Positions 51,951 through 61,874 are shown, counted from the first letter of the stretch. The stretch: DNA of 64,000 nt from Achromobacter pestifer (GCF_013267355.1 NZ_CP053985.1:2170001-2234000); one strand, 5' to 3'. Notes: generated from the sequence alone by a model not told the origin. Translations and numbers: made by a program.

Positions 51951-52916
51951 ATGAATCGTCGTCAGTTCTCGCGGCTGCTGGCCTCTGCGCCATTGCTGCT
52001 GCCCGCGCTGGTCCGCGCCCAGGAAGGGGCCGCCATCACGTTGATCGTGCCTTACCCGCCTGGCGGCAACACCGACTATGTGGCGCGCATTACCTCCGAT
52101 TCGCTGCGCCGCACCTTGGGTTCGTCGGTCGTCGTGAAGAACCAGGCCGGCGCAGGCGGAACCATCGCCACCGATGCGCTGATACGCTCGCGCAACGACG
52201 GCAACACGCTGATGGTGGGTTCGATCGGCCAGGTTTCGCTGGTGCGCTTCCTGTTCAATGTGCGTTACGACCCGTTGAACGATCTGGTGCCGGTCGCCAA
52301 TATCGCCAGCAATCCGCTGGTGCTCACGGTGCCGTCCAGTTCGCGTTTCCAGAACCTGGCGCAGTTGATCGAGTATGGCCGGGCCAAACCGGGCGCGCTG
52401 ACCGTTGCGCACGGCGGCGAAGGGTCGATGTCGCATATGTCGGTGCTGGTGTTTCTCAAGCGCGCCGGCATCGAGGCAACGCTGATCGGCTACCGGGGCG
52501 GCGCGCCTGCCCTGCTGGACACCATGGGCGGCACGACCGATCTTTACTCGGCCAACATCTCCGAAATCCTGCCGTACAAGGACAGCGGCCGCATACGCTT
52601 CCTGGGCGTGTCCAGCCGCCAGCCCGTGCCTCAGCTGCCCGGCGTGCCAGCCATCGCCGACACCATCTCCGGACACGAGATCGAAACCTGGAATGGCCTG
52701 TTCGCGCCGCCCGGCACGCCCACCGAGGTGGTGGACAGGCTGGCCGACGCCGTTCAGGCCATGCTGCGTGACCCGGACGTGCTGAGCAAATTCGACGCGT
52801 CCGGCAGCCAGCCGCGGGCGGGCGAGGTGAAAGAGAAGTTCGCTCGCCGGATCCGCGACGACATCGCGTTGTGGACCCCTCTGGTGTCCCTGATCGGCGT
52901 CAAGCCGGCGAACTGA
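51951..52916 (+). CDS. Bug-type solute-binding protein
   Basis: 321 residues, signal peptide with a Tat-like start (MNRRQFSRLLASAPLLLPALVRA; RRQF). Bug landmarks: ITLIVPYPPGGNTDYVARI, KNQAGAGGTIATDALIRS, and LPGVPAIADTISGHEIETWNGLFAPPGTP. Follows the amidohydrolase by 41 bp in the same operon, so it is likely the binding protein for its substrate. Confidence 0.93.
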   Translation: MNRRQFSRLLASAPLLLPALVRAQEGAAITLIVPYPPGGNTDYVARITSDSLRRTLGSSVVVKNQAGAGGTIATDALIRSRNDGNTLMVGSIGQVSLVRFLFNVRYDPLNDLVPVANIASNPLVLTVPSSSRFQNLAQLIEYGRAKPGALTVAHGGEGSMSHMSVLVFLKRAGIEATLIGYRGGAPALLDTMGGTTDLYSANISEILPYKDSGRIRFLGVSSRQPVPQLPGVPAIADTISGHEIETWNGLFAPPGTPTEVVDRLADAVQAMLRDPDVLSKFDASGSQPRAGEVKEKFARRIRDDIALWTPLVSLIGVKPAN

Positions 52917-52937
52917 GGCGGCCGGCCCCACAAAAAA

Positions 52938-52973
52938 GGCCCGCAAGACACGAAGTCTTGCGGGCCTTTTTTT
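52938..52973. terminator. Bidirectional terminator
   Basis: 12-bp stem GGCCCGCAAGAC/GTCTTGCGGGCC (52938-52966), loop ACGAA, with A6 upstream and T7 downstream; between the convergent Bug and 3-hydroxyacyl-CoA dehydrogenase genes. Confidence 0.93.
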
Positions 52974-53014
52974 GCGCATGCCAGGGCGGCGCCTGCCATG
53001 CGCATCCCATCACA

Positions 53015-54547
53015 TCACTGCTCGCCAGCCGCCTTGGTCAGCGACATGCCGAGCTGCACACGGCGCTGCAGCCACAGGCTGGGGCGATAGCGTGGATCGC
53101 CGGTCACGCGCTGCATGCTCTTCAGGATTTCCAGGATGCGGTCGGCGCCGAGCTTGTCGCCCAGGGCCAGCGGACCCACCGGATAGCCCAGGCCCAGCGT
53201 CACCGCCAGATCGATGTCCTTGGGCGTGGCGATCTGCTGCTGCGCGATGTCGCTGGCGATGTTGACGATGGTGGCGACGATGCGCTGGGCGATGAAGCCG
53301 GGCGAATCCTCGATCACCGTGACGGGCACGCCGTCCGCGGCCAACAGCGCGTGCGCGGCGTCGCGCCACTTGGCTTCGGTGGCCGGCGACACCATGATGG
53401 TGCGGCGCTTGGCGCTGTCGAAGGCGTAGAGCGTGTCCAGGCCGACCGTGCGGGCCGCGTTCAGGCCTTGCGCGGAAACGGTGGTGGAGACGTCTTCGCC
53501 GTAAGGCGTGACCAGGATGAGCGCGTCGGCGTCGGGCGTGGAGCCGGTCACCAGCGTGGCGCCCAGCTTTTCCACCAGCGCGGCGGCGCGGGCGTAGCCT
53601 TCGGCATGCTTGGGGCTGACCCAGACCTTCAGGTTCTCGGGCAGCGCGGGCACGGGCGGCTCGGCCGGCACCTGCTTCTGGCCGTCGGCGTAGACGTAGA
53701 AGCCTTCGCCGGCCTTGCGGCCGATCAGGCCGCCGGCCAGGCGCACGGTGGTGATGGGCGAGGGGCGGAAGCGCGGTTCGTCGAAGAACTGGCGGTAGAT
53801 GGATTCCATGACCGGGTGGGACACGTCCAGCGCCGTCAGGTCCAGCAGTTCGAAGGGACCCATGCGGAAACCGGCCTGCTCGCGCATGACGGCGTCGACC
53901 TGGGCGAAGGTCGCCACGGCTTCCTGCGCCACGCGCAAGCCTTCGGTATTCATGCCGCGGCCGGCGTGATTGACGATGAAGCCCGGCATGTCCTTGGCGC
54001 GCACGGGCGTGTGGCCCATGCGGCGGGCCAGCTCGGCCAGCGCGTCGCCGACTTCGGGCGCGCTGCGCAGGCCGTCGATGACTTCGACCACCTTCATCAG
54101 CGCGACGGGGTTGAAGAAGTGGTAGCCGGCCACGCGCTGCGGACGCTTGCAGGCGGCGGCGATGGCGGTGATCGACAGCGACGAGGTGTTCGACGCCAGG
54201 ATGCAGTCTTCAGCCACCACGCCTTCCAGCGCGGCGAACAAGTCGCGCTTGACGTCCAGGCGCTCGACAATGGCTTCCACCACCAGCTGGCAGTTCGACA
54301 TGTCGGTCAACGCGGTGGCGGATTCCACGCGCTCCAGCGCCGCCTGCGCGTCGGCGGCGCTCATCTTGCCTTTCTGGGCCAGCTTGTCCCAGGTCTGGCG
54401 CAACGATTCGCGCGCCGCCGCCACGGCGTCCGCGCTGGTGTCGTACAGGCGCACGCGCAGCCCGGCTTGCGCCGCGATCTGCGCAATGCCGCGCCCCATG
54501 GCCCCGGCGCCGACGACGCCGATGGTTTGAATCTCCTTCATCAACAC
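53015..54547 (-). CDS. 3-hydroxyacyl-CoA dehydrogenase (PaaH/PaaC type)
   Basis: 510 residues. Rossmann motif VVGAGAMGRGIAQ (11-23), SNTSSLSITAIAAACKRPQRVAGYHFFNPVALMKVVEV with the catalytic His, then C-terminal domain repeated with a second NAD-like region (ADALILVTPYG). This size and second C-terminal domain fit the PaaH type that oxidises 3-hydroxyadipyl- or other 3-hydroxyacyl-CoA. In a same-strand group with CoA-transferase and acyl-CoA dehydrogenase. Confidence 0.92.
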   Translation of the reverse strand: MLMKEIQTIGVVGAGAMGRGIAQIAAQAGLRVRLYDTSADAVAAARESLRQTWDKLAQKGKMSAADAQAALERVESATALTDMSNCQLVVEAIVERLDVKRDLFAALEGVVAEDCILASNTSSLSITAIAAACKRPQRVAGYHFFNPVALMKVVEVIDGLRSAPEVGDALAELARRMGHTPVRAKDMPGFIVNHAGRGMNTEGLRVAQEAVATFAQVDAVMREQAGFRMGPFELLDLTALDVSHPVMESIYRQFFDEPRFRPSPITTVRLAGGLIGRKAGEGFYVYADGQKQVPAEPPVPALPENLKVWVSPKHAEGYARAAALVEKLGATLVTGSTPDADALILVTPYGEDVSTTVSAQGLNAARTVGLDTLYAFDSAKRRTIMVSPATEAKWRDAAHALLAADGVPVTVIEDSPGFIAQRIVATIVNIASDIAQQQIATPKDIDLAVTLGLGYPVGPLALGDKLGADRILEILKSMQRVTGDPRYRPSLWLQRRVQLGMSLTKAAGEQ

Positions 54548-54575
54548 TCTCCTGCTTTCTTTTATTGGATGGGGT

Positions 54576-55805
54576 TCAGGGCCGGCTCTGCGCCAGCGCC
54601 AGGATTTCTTCGGCCGACAGGCCCAGCTTCTCGGACAGCACCTGCTCGGTGTGTTCGCCCAGCATGGGCGGCGGACGGCGGTACTCGACCGGGCTGTCGG
54701 AAAACTTCAACGGGCTGGAAGCAATGGGCACCGTGCCCGCGGTCGGATGCGGCATTTCTCGCTTCATGCCGCGCGCCAGGACCTGCGGGTCTTCGTAGAC
54801 CTGGTCCAGCGTATTGATGGGGCCGGCCGGCACGCCCACGGCTTCCAGCGCGGCCAGCCAGTGGTCGCGCGCGCCGGTGGCCATGCGTTCGGTCAGCAGC
54901 GGCACCAGCTCGGCGCGGTTCTTCACGCGCTGCGGATTGGTGGCAAAGCGCGGGTCGGCCGACAACTCGGGCAGGCCGATCGCGCCGCAGTAATTGCGGA
55001 ACTGGCTGTCGTTGCCGACCGCCACGATCAGGTGGCCGTCGCTGGCCGCGAACACCTGGTAGGGCACCAGGTTCTGGTGCGCGTTGCCGGCGCGCTTGGG
55101 CGCCACGCCCGAGGTCATGTAATTGAGGTTCTGGTTGGCCAGCATGCTGACCTGGCAGTCCAGCAGCGCCATGTCGATGTGCTGGCCCAGGCCGCTGCGC
55201 GAGCGCTCGTGCAGCGCGGCCAGGATGCCGACCGTGGAGTACATGCCGGTCATCAGGTCGGTCACGGCCACGCCGGCCTTCTGCGGACCGCCGCCAGGCA
55301 GGTCGTCGCGTTCGCCGGTAATGCTCATCAGGCCGCCCATGCCCTGGATCATGAAGTCATAGCCGGGGCGGCTGGCGTAGGGGCCGGTCTGGCCGAAGCC
55401 GGTGATGGAGCAGTAGATCAGGCGCGGATTGAGTTCCTTCAGGCTTTCGTAGTCCAGGCCGTATTTGGACAGGCCGCCCACCTTGAAGTTTTCCACCAGG
55501 ATGTCGCTTTGCAGCGCCAGTTCGCGCACCAGCTCGGCGCCGCGCGGCGAAGCGATATCCAGCGCCACCGACAGCTTGTTGCGGTTGGCGGACAGGTAAT
55601 AGGCTGCTTCCGTGGTGTCGTTGCCCGCCTCGTCCTTCAGGTAGGGAGGCCCCCAGGCCCGGGTGTCGTCGCCCGCGCCGGGGCGTTCGATCTTGATGAC
55701 CTCGGCGCCTAGGTCGGCAAGGTTCTGGGTGCACCAGGGACCCGCCAGGACGCGGGTGAGGTCCAGCACGCGTATGCCGGTAAGGGGAGCGGGACGTTGC
55801 GACAT
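54576..55805 (-). CDS. CaiB/BaiF CoA-transferase (class III)
   Basis: 409 residues from ATG 55805. GIRVLDLTRVLAGPWCTQNLADLGAEVIKIERPGAGDDTR is the class III CoA-transferase opening, and the catalytic Asp is expected in TDLMTGMYSTVG near residue 165. It transfers CoA to a carboxylic acid to start its beta-oxidation. It lies 28 bp upstream of the dehydrogenase gene. The longer frame upstream is not family-like. Confidence 0.93.
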   Translation of the reverse strand: MSQRPAPLTGIRVLDLTRVLAGPWCTQNLADLGAEVIKIERPGAGDDTRAWGPPYLKDEAGNDTTEAAYYLSANRNKLSVALDIASPRGAELVRELALQSDILVENFKVGGLSKYGLDYESLKELNPRLIYCSITGFGQTGPYASRPGYDFMIQGMGGLMSITGERDDLPGGGPQKAGVAVTDLMTGMYSTVGILAALHERSRSGLGQHIDMALLDCQVSMLANQNLNYMTSGVAPKRAGNAHQNLVPYQVFAASDGHLIVAVGNDSQFRNYCGAIGLPELSADPRFATNPQRVKNRAELVPLLTERMATGARDHWLAALEAVGVPAGPINTLDQVYEDPQVLARGMKREMPHPTAGTVPIASSPLKFSDSPVEYRRPPPMLGEHTEQVLSEKLGLSAEEILALAQSRP

Positions 55806-55986
55806 TAGTCTTTTCGCTAGAAGAGAAATGAAAACGTCTGGCTTGCGGCGGCGCGCAAGCCAGACTGGAATTCCGTCATGCCGGCGGCGCGCGGCCGCTG
55901 GCGCGTCATATTCCGGCGCGGCCAGGGGCCGGCGCCGGATCACCGTCAGTCATGCAGGATATTAGCCTCTTGCGCCGGATCCGCGC

Positions 55987-57135
55987 TCAGGAATGCGCCT
56001 TGATGGTTTCGCGGGCGATCACCAACTGCTGGATCTGCGAAGTGCCCTCGAAGATGCGGAACAGGCGCACGTCGCGGTAGAAGCGTTCAACGGCGTACTC
56101 GGACATGTAGCCCGCGCCGCCGTGGATCTGCACCGCGCGGTCGGCCACGCGGCCCACCATTTCGGTGGCGTAAAGCTTGCTGCAGGCGGCCTGCATGGTG
56201 GTGTTTTCACCGCGGTCGCGCATGCGGGCGGCGTCCAGCACCATGCAGCGCGCCGCGTAGAGTTCGGCCTGGCTGTCGGCGATCATGGCCTGGATCAGCT
56301 GGAATTCGGCGATGGGCTGGCCGAATTGCTTACGCTCGATGGCGTACTTGACGGCGTCGCTCAACAGACGGTCGGCAATGCCCACGCACAGCGCGGAAAT
56401 ATGCAGGCGGCCCTTGTCCAGCACCCGCATCGAGGTGCGGAAGCCATTGCCTTCTTCTCCGCCCAGCAGCGCGCTGGCCGGGACGCGGCAGTTGTCGAAC
56501 ACCACGTCGCTGGTCAGGGCGCCGGCCTGGCCCATCTTCTTGTCGGGCTTGCCGATGGAGAGGCCTGGCGTGCCGGCTTCGACCAGGAAGCACGAAATGG
56601 AATTGGCGCGGCGTTCCGGCGCAGTGCGCGCCATGACCGAGAACAGGCCGGCGATAGGCGCGTTGGTGATGTAGCGCTTGGTGCCGTTGAGCACGTAGCT
56701 GTCGCCGTCGCGCACGGCGGACAGGCGCAGCGCCATCGCGTCGGAGCCGGCGTCGGGTTCGGTCAGCGCGAACGAGCCTATCAGTTCGCCGCTGGCCAGC
56801 TTGGGCAGGTAGCGGGCGCGCTGCTCGTCGGTGCCGGCCAGCACGATGGCCTGCGAGCCGATGCCGATGTTGGTGCCAGCCAGCGAGCGGAAGGCGGGCG
56901 AGGTCTGCCCCAGCTCGAAGACCACGCGCACTTCCTCTTCCATGGTCAGGCCCAGGCCGCCGTGGTCGGGCGAGATGGACAGGCCGAACAGGCCCAGCTC
57001 GCGCATCTCGTTGACGATGTCGGGCGGCACCTGGCCGCTTTCGGCCAGTTCGTCTTCGGCGGGGATCAGGCGTTCGTGCACGAAGCGGCGCACGGCGTCC
57101 AGCAGCAGGTTCAGGGTTTCGGTGTCGAGGGCCAT
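55987..57135 (-). CDS. Acyl-CoA dehydrogenase
   Basis: 382 residues with the family segments FALTEPDAGSDAMALR, YVLNGTKRYITNAPIAG, YAIERKQFGQPIAEFQLIQ and IHGGAGYMSEYAVERFYRDVRLFRIFEGTSQIQQ, where GYMSEY holds the catalytic Glu. FAD-dependent introduction of a 2,3-double bond into acyl-CoA. Same strand as the CoA-transferase (181 bp upstream) and downstream of TetR by 48 bp. Confidence 0.94.
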   Translation of the reverse strand: MALDTETLNLLLDAVRRFVHERLIPAEDELAESGQVPPDIVNEMRELGLFGLSISPDHGGLGLTMEEEVRVVFELGQTSPAFRSLAGTNIGIGSQAIVLAGTDEQRARYLPKLASGELIGSFALTEPDAGSDAMALRLSAVRDGDSYVLNGTKRYITNAPIAGLFSVMARTAPERRANSISCFLVEAGTPGLSIGKPDKKMGQAGALTSDVVFDNCRVPASALLGGEEGNGFRTSMRVLDKGRLHISALCVGIADRLLSDAVKYAIERKQFGQPIAEFQLIQAMIADSQAELYAARCMVLDAARMRDRGENTTMQAACSKLYATEMVGRVADRAVQIHGGAGYMSEYAVERFYRDVRLFRIFEGTSQIQQLVIARETIKAHS

Positions 57136-57183
57136 GATGGAAGTCTCAAGAAAATGCGGGGCAAGCCGGGGGACAGCCGCGCC

Positions 57184-57807
57184 TCAGGCGCGCATGCCTC
57201 CGACCAGTAGATCGAAATAACCGGCGGCGATGGCTTCGGCGCTGTCGCCCTGGCCGGGCTTGTACCAGCGCACCATCCAATTCAGCATGGACAGCACGGC
57301 GCGGCCCGCCGCGGCCACGTCCAGCGCGCGGAACTCGCCGCTGGTGACACCCTGTGCGATCAGTTCGCGCAGGCGCTTTTCGTAGCCGTCGCGCAGCCGG
57401 GCCGCGTCTTCGCGTTCGGTCAGGGCCATGCCGGAATAGCCGATCAGCATGGTGACGAATTCGGCGTGGTGCTGTTCGAAGTAGCGCGCGTGGCCGACCA
57501 TGAAGGCGCGCAGCCGGGCGGTGGCGCCCTCGGCCCGCGCCACGTCCTGGGCCACGGCCTGGGTCAGGCCGCTGAGCACGACCAGGATGATGGCGTCGTA
57601 GATGTCCTGCTTGGTGGTGTAGTAGTGGTAGATGGCGGCCTTGGACACGCCCAGCGCGGCGGCCAGGTCCGACACGGAGCTGCCGTCATAGCCGCTGCGG
57701 GCGAAAAGCTTGGCGGCTTCTTCCAGGATGCGTTCGCGGGGAGCCGCCACGGTGGGCGGACGGCCGGCGCGGGCGCGCTTCTGGGCGGGAGGGGCGGAGG
57801 TCGCCAT
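57184..57807 (-). CDS. TetR family regulator
   Basis: 207 residues: Ala/Pro-rich start, then helix-turn-helix (RERILEEAAKLFARSGYDGSSVSDLAAALGVSKAAIYHYYTTKQDIYDAI). First gene of the minus group, divergent from nitronate monooxygenase, with a palindromic operator candidate at 57903-57928. Probably represses both directions until an acyl-CoA is present (inference). Confidence 0.93.
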   Translation of the reverse strand: MATSAPPAQKRARAGRPPTVAAPRERILEEAAKLFARSGYDGSSVSDLAAALGVSKAAIYHYYTTKQDIYDAIILVVLSGLTQAVAQDVARAEGATARLRAFMVGHARYFEQHHAEFVTMLIGYSGMALTEREDAARLRDGYEKRLRELIAQGVTSGEFRALDVAAAGRAVLSMLNWMVRWYKPGQGDSAEAIAAGYFDLLVGGMRA

Positions 57808-57902
57808 GGCTGCCTTTGCAGGGGCCGCGCCGCAGCTGCCGGAGGGACTCGCGTACCTCCATTGACAGCGCTTTGGCGCATGCCGTTTAATAAGGATTAA
57901 TT

Positions 57903-57928
57903 AATTACCGGACGGTCGGTAGGTAATT
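57903..57928. promoter_or_regulatory. TetR operator candidate
   Basis: Nested palindrome in the divergent spacer: outer AATTACC/GGTAATT and inner TACCG/CGGTA, within an AT-rich pocket. Similar ACCGnCCGGTCGGT-type sites bind TetR regulators of fatty-acid genes. Confidence 0.6.
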
Positions 57929-57987
57929 ATAGGCACACCCGACTACGATGCTCAAGCCCTCTTGTGACCTTTTTCCGCGACGACGCC

Positions 57988-58959
57988 ATGCCCCATTCTC
58001 TCGTGACTGATTTGTACGGCCAGATGTCCCTGCCGGTCATCTGCGCCCCCATGTTCATCGTGTCCAACCCCAAGCTGGTGGTGGCGCAGTGCACCAGCGG
58101 CATCGTGGGTTCGTTCCCCGCGCTGAACGCGCGTCCGCAGAGCCTGCTGACCGACTGGCTGGACGAAGTCCAGGCCGGCCTGGCCTCGCACCGCGAGGCC
58201 AACCCCGGCGCGACGGTGGCGCCGTTCGCGGTCAACCAGATCATCCACCAGTCCAACGACCGGCTGGAGCAGGACCTGGCCGTGTGCGCCAGCCACCGCG
58301 TACCGCTCATCATCACCAGCCTGCGCGCTCCCGGCGACCTGGTCAAAGGCGTGCATGACTGGGGCGGCAAGGTGTTCCATGACGTGACCACGATCCGCCA
58401 CGCCGAAAAAGCGCTGGAGGCCGGCGTGGACGGCTTGATCCTGGTGTGCGCCGGGGCTGGCGGCCACGCCGGCACGCTCAGCCCCTTCGCGCTGGTGTCC
58501 GAAGTGCGCCGCTTCTACGACGGCCCGCTGATCCTGTCGGGCGCGATCACCTCGGGCGCGCACATCCTGGCCGCCCAGGCCATGGGCGCGGACTTCGCCT
58601 ACATGGGCACGCGCTTCATCGCCAGCGAGGAAGCCAACGCCAGCGAAGGCTACAAATCCGCCATCGTCGACGCCAGCGCCTCGGACATCCTGTACACCCC
58701 GTTCTTCACCGGCATCCCCGGCAACTACCTGAAGGCCAGCATTGCCGCCGCCGGGCTGGACCCGGCCAACCTGCCCCAGCCCGACAGCGGCGCGTCCAAT
58801 TTCGGCTCCAGCCGGGTCAAGCCCTGGAAGGACATCTGGGGCGCGGGCCAGGGCGTGGGCGGCATCGCCAGCGTGCAGCCGACGCGCCGGATCGTGGACA
58901 CGTTGCGTAGCGAGTATGCGGACGCGCGGGCCCGCCTGGCCGGCGACTTCGGCGCATGA
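57988..58959 (+). CDS. Nitronate monooxygenase family flavoprotein
   Basis: 323 residues from ATG 57988 (a GTG at 57964 is also in frame). SLPVICAPMFIVSNPKLVVAQC, CASHRVPLIITSLRAP, GAGGHAGTLSPFALV and GADFAYMGTRFIASEEA match the FMN-dependent nitronate monooxygenase/2-nitropropane dioxygenase family. Overlaps the next gene as ATGA. In this setting it may act as an enoyl reductase-like or detoxifying flavoprotein. Confidence 0.92.
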   Translation: MPHSLVTDLYGQMSLPVICAPMFIVSNPKLVVAQCTSGIVGSFPALNARPQSLLTDWLDEVQAGLASHREANPGATVAPFAVNQIIHQSNDRLEQDLAVCASHRVPLIITSLRAPGDLVKGVHDWGGKVFHDVTTIRHAEKALEAGVDGLILVCAGAGGHAGTLSPFALVSEVRRFYDGPLILSGAITSGAHILAAQAMGADFAYMGTRFIASEEANASEGYKSAIVDASASDILYTPFFTGIPGNYLKASIAAAGLDPANLPQPDSGASNFGSSRVKPWKDIWGAGQGVGGIASVQPTRRIVDTLRSEYADARARLAGDFGA

Positions 58960-59693
58960 GCGCCGGGCTGCAGGTCAGCCGCGACGGCGCGGTGCTGACG
59001 CTCACCATCAACCGCCCGGACCGCCGCAACGCGCTGGACACGGCCACCTATGCCGCGCTGACCGAACAGATTGCGCTGGCGTCCGCCGACATGGCCGTGG
59101 CGGCCGTTGTCCTGACCGGCGCGGGCGAGCATTTCACGGCCGGCAACGACTTGCGCGACTTCCAGGCGGAACGCGGCGCGGGCGACAGCGCCGGCCTGAC
59201 CTTCCTGCGCACGCTGGCGACGGCCGAGGTGCCGGTGATCGCCGCGGTCGAAGGCTACGCCATCGGCATAGGCGTGACCCTGCTGCAGCATTGCGATTTC
59301 GTTTACACCGGCGAAGGCGCCACCTTCCGCATCCCGTTCGTGGCGCTGGGCTTGTGCCCGGAAGGCGCGTCGAGCCTGCTGATGCCGCGGCTGGTTGGCG
59401 CTCGCCGTGCCGCCGAATGGCTGTTACAGGGCAAGGCGTTCACGGCGCAGGACGCCTGCGATGCCGGGCTGGCCACTTCGGTCACGGCCAAGGGCCAGGC
59501 GCTGGCCACGGCGCAAGCCACCGCCGCCGACCTGGAACGCCAGCCGCGCGCCGCGCTGCGTTTGACCAAGGCCATGCTGCGCCGCCCGGATCGCCAGGCA
59601 ATCCAGGACACGCTGGACTACGAAGCCCAGCAATTCCGCATCCGCCTGCAATCCGAAGAGGCGCAGGCGGCGTTCGCGAAGTTCTTCAAGTAA
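58956..59693 (+). CDS. Enoyl-CoA hydratase/isomerase
   Basis: 245 residues, crotonase family: [40 protein letters not shown] and [23 protein letters not shown]. The first glutamate of classic hydratases appears as EGYAIGIG. Overlaps the stop of the nitronate monooxygenase gene by 4 bp, so coupled. Convergent with a second crotonase at 59718. Confidence 0.92.
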   Translation: MSAGLQVSRDGAVLTLTINRPDRRNALDTATYAALTEQIALASADMAVAAVVLTGAGEHFTAGNDLRDFQAERGAGDSAGLTFLRTLATAEVPVIAAVEGYAIGIGVTLLQHCDFVYTGEGATFRIPFVALGLCPEGASSLLMPRLVGARRAAEWLLQGKAFTAQDACDAGLATSVTAKGQALATAQATAADLERQPRAALRLTKAMLRRPDRQAIQDTLDYEAQQFRIRLQSEEAQAAFAKFFK

Positions 59694-59717
59694 GACGGGT
59701 GGACAATCCCCATCCCG

Positions 59718-60551
59718 TCAGAACGGCGAATCCGGCCGGAAGTTCGGCGCCCGGCGTTCGCGCAGGGACTGGATCCCTTCGCGCACGTCGGGGCCGCCAA
59801 AGCCCATGAATTCCAGCGCCAGCGACGTATCGAAGCTGGGCCCGGCCATGCGCAGCCAGTTGTTCAGCGAATACTTGGTCCAGCGGATGGCGGTCTGGGA
59901 ACCCGCGGCGAGCTTGTTGGCGACTTCGAAAGCGCGGCCGATGAGTTCGGCCTCGTCCACGCACAGCGACACCAGGCCGATGCGCTCGGCTTCCTCGCCG
60001 GTCACGGTTTCGCACAACATCAGGTAGTACTTGGCGCGCGCCATGCCGCATAGCAGCGGCCAGACGATGGCGGCGTGGTCGCCTGCCGTCACGCCCAGAC
60101 GGGTGTGGCCGTCGATGATGCGCGCGTCGCGGGCCGCGATGGAGATGTCGGCCAGCAGGCCCGCCACCAGGCCCGCGCCCACGGCCGCGCCATGCATGGC
60201 GGACACGATGGGCTTGTTGCAGTTGATGATGTTGTAGACCAGGTCGCGGGCCTCGCGCCAGACGCGGGTGCGCACGTCGAAATCGTCGGCCATCTGCTGC
60301 ACCAGGTCCAGGTCGCCGCCGCCCGAAAAGCCCTTGCCCTCGCCGCGGATCACCACCACCCGGGTGTCCGGGTCGGTATCGATATCGCGCCAGATGTCGG
60401 CCAGCTCGCGGTGCATGCGGTCGTCGGCGGTGGAGAGCTTACCCGGCTTGCCGCCCTTGGCGCCCATGATCACCTCCAGCACCCCGCCGGGGTGCCGGCG
60501 CAGCTTCAGGGACTCATAGGCGGAATAGTGTTCCAGCGTGATGTCGCTCAT
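59718..60551 (-). CDS. Enoyl-CoA hydratase/isomerase
   Basis: 277 residues from ATG 60551, where GGAG lies 7 bp upstream; an ATG 12 bp earlier is also in frame. Crotonase features: [47 protein letters not shown] and [17 protein letters not shown]. Different subgroup from the neighbour at 58956, with [27 protein letters not shown] at the end. Confidence 0.92.
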   Translation of the reverse strand: MSDITLEHYSAYESLKLRRHPGGVLEVIMGAKGGKPGKLSTADDRMHRELADIWRDIDTDPDTRVVVIRGEGKGFSGGGDLDLVQQMADDFDVRTRVWREARDLVYNIINCNKPIVSAMHGAAVGAGLVAGLLADISIAARDARIIDGHTRLGVTAGDHAAIVWPLLCGMARAKYYLMLCETVTGEEAERIGLVSLCVDEAELIGRAFEVANKLAAGSQTAIRWTKYSLNNWLRMAGPSFDTSLALEFMGFGGPDVREGIQSLRERRAPNFRPDSPF

Positions 60552-60659
60552 GTTCGTCTCCATCTTGTCTTTTGGCCCAACCGGATGCCGGCTGGTTTGG
60601 GCGCACTATAGTAGATACGTGCCCTCGCGCCACGCCGATTACCTCAGGAGCCTCAGCCC

Positions 60660-61520
60660 ATGAACACTACCGCCCCGACCGCCGGCGGCGTCATCGACCG
60701 CGCCGCCCTGCCCGCCCTGTTCGCGCGACGCGGCCAGGACACCCACAAGGGCAGTTTCGGCACGGTAGGCGTGGTGGGCGGCGGCCCCGGCATGGCTGGC
60801 GCGGCGCTGCTGGCCGCGCGGGCCGCACTGAAGATTGGCGCCGGCAAGGTGCTGGTCGGCTTTGCGCAGGAAGCCGCGCCCCTGGCTTGCGATCCCTTGC
60901 AGCCTGAGGTGATGCTGCGCGACGCCCGCTCCCTGCTGGAGGAAGACTGGGGCGTCACCGCCTGGGTGGCCGGCTGCGGCATCGGCACGGGCGCCCTGGC
61001 GGCCAATACGCTATCTGAGTTGTTCGTGCTGCGGCGCGGGGCGCCGTTGGTGTTGGACGCGGACGGCCTGAACCTGCTGGCCCGCGGCGACATTCAACCC
61101 AACTGGGGCGACGGCCCCGTGGTGCTGACGCCGCACCCGGCCGAAGCCGGACGCCTGCTGGGCATCGGCGCGGCCGAAGTGCAGGCCGACCGCCCGGACG
61201 CCGCCTGGCAACTGGCGCAGCGCTACCGGGCCTGGGTGGTACTGAAGGGCGCGGGCACCGTGGTCTGCGCCCCTGATGGCGGACTGCACATCAATGCCAG
61301 CGGCAATCCGGGACTTGCCACTGCCGGAACCGGGGACGTATTGGCGGGCATGCTGGGCTCGCTGATCGCCCAGAAGCTGCCCCTGGACCAGGCCGTGGCC
61401 GGAGCCGTCTGGCTACACGGCGCGGCGGCGGACGCGCTGGTCGCTCAGGGTATTGGCCCTATCGGACTGACCGCCGGAGAGCTGGCGGATGCCGCCCGCG
61501 CCCTGCGAAACGCCAGCTAA
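60660..61520 (+). CDS. nnrD: ADP/ATP-dependent NAD(P)H-hydrate dehydratase
   Basis: 286 residues, ribokinase-like NnrD domain without the NnrE epimerase domain. [61 protein letters not shown] and the catalytic [14 protein letters not shown] (text GLATAGTGD). Repairs hydrated NADH/NADPH. Stand-alone D domains occur in many proteobacteria where the epimerase is separate. Confidence 0.92.
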   Translation: MNTTAPTAGGVIDRAALPALFARRGQDTHKGSFGTVGVVGGGPGMAGAALLAARAALKIGAGKVLVGFAQEAAPLACDPLQPEVMLRDARSLLEEDWGVTAWVAGCGIGTGALAANTLSELFVLRRGAPLVLDADGLNLLARGDIQPNWGDGPVVLTPHPAEAGRLLGIGAAEVQADRPDAAWQLAQRYRAWVVLKGAGTVVCAPDGGLHINASGNPGLATAGTGDVLAGMLGSLIAQKLPLDQAVAGAVWLHGAAADALVAQGIGPIGLTAGELADAARALRNAS

Positions 61521-61575
61521 GTCCCTGGGGAATAAACATTTTTACAACATATAGGGGTTTACCCTAAAAATAGCG

Positions 61576-61605
61576 TTGCATTGATCATAGGGTTATCCCT
61601 ATAAT
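61576..61605 (+). promoter_or_regulatory. Sigma-70-like promoter with overlapping operator
   Basis: -35 TTGCAT (61576-61581), 18-bp spacer, -10 TATAAT (61600-61605), 36 bp upstream of the 77-residue gene. Palindrome ATAGGGTTATCCCTAT (61587-61602) covers the -10, and a related TAGGGGTTTACCCTA lies at 61552-61566, so a repressor with paired sites is likely. Confidence 0.65.
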
Positions 61606-61640
61606 GGTTTACACCAAGACGAAACGGACTGGAGCAAACC

Positions 61641-61874
61641 ATGAGCGAACTGACCCTGAACCACACTGCCCGCCTGACCGACGCGCTGGAGCGCGATCTG
61701 CTCCGCGGCGCCCTCGAGAACCAACCGAATTCCCATCCGCTGACCAACCTGAAGAAGGCTGGTCAAGCCGTAGCCGCAGCTGTTGCCGCCGTGTTTTCCT
61801 TCATCGACGAAGTGAACGATTCGATGAACAAGGCCCGCGCCGCCAGCTCGCGCTTCTCCGGTTCGCAGTGGTAA
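61641..61874 (+). CDS. Small alanine-rich protein, 77 residues
   Basis: MSELTLNHTARLTDALERDL onward, with a mid-protein hydrophobic stretch (AGQAVAAAVAAVFSFIDEV) and basic C-terminal end. GGAG lies 7-10 bp before the ATG. Downstream of a strong-looking promoter with two related palindromes. Family not recognised; small stress- or membrane-associated proteins look like this. Confidence 0.75.
   Translation: MSELTLNHTARLTDALERDLLRGALENQPNSHPLTNLKKAGQAVAAAVAAVFSFIDEVNDSMNKARAASSRFSGSQW

Noticed and set aside
52871..54817. 648-residue plus-strand open frame
   Set aside because: Antisense of the 3-hydroxyacyl-CoA dehydrogenase gene, with low-complexity composition and no domain.
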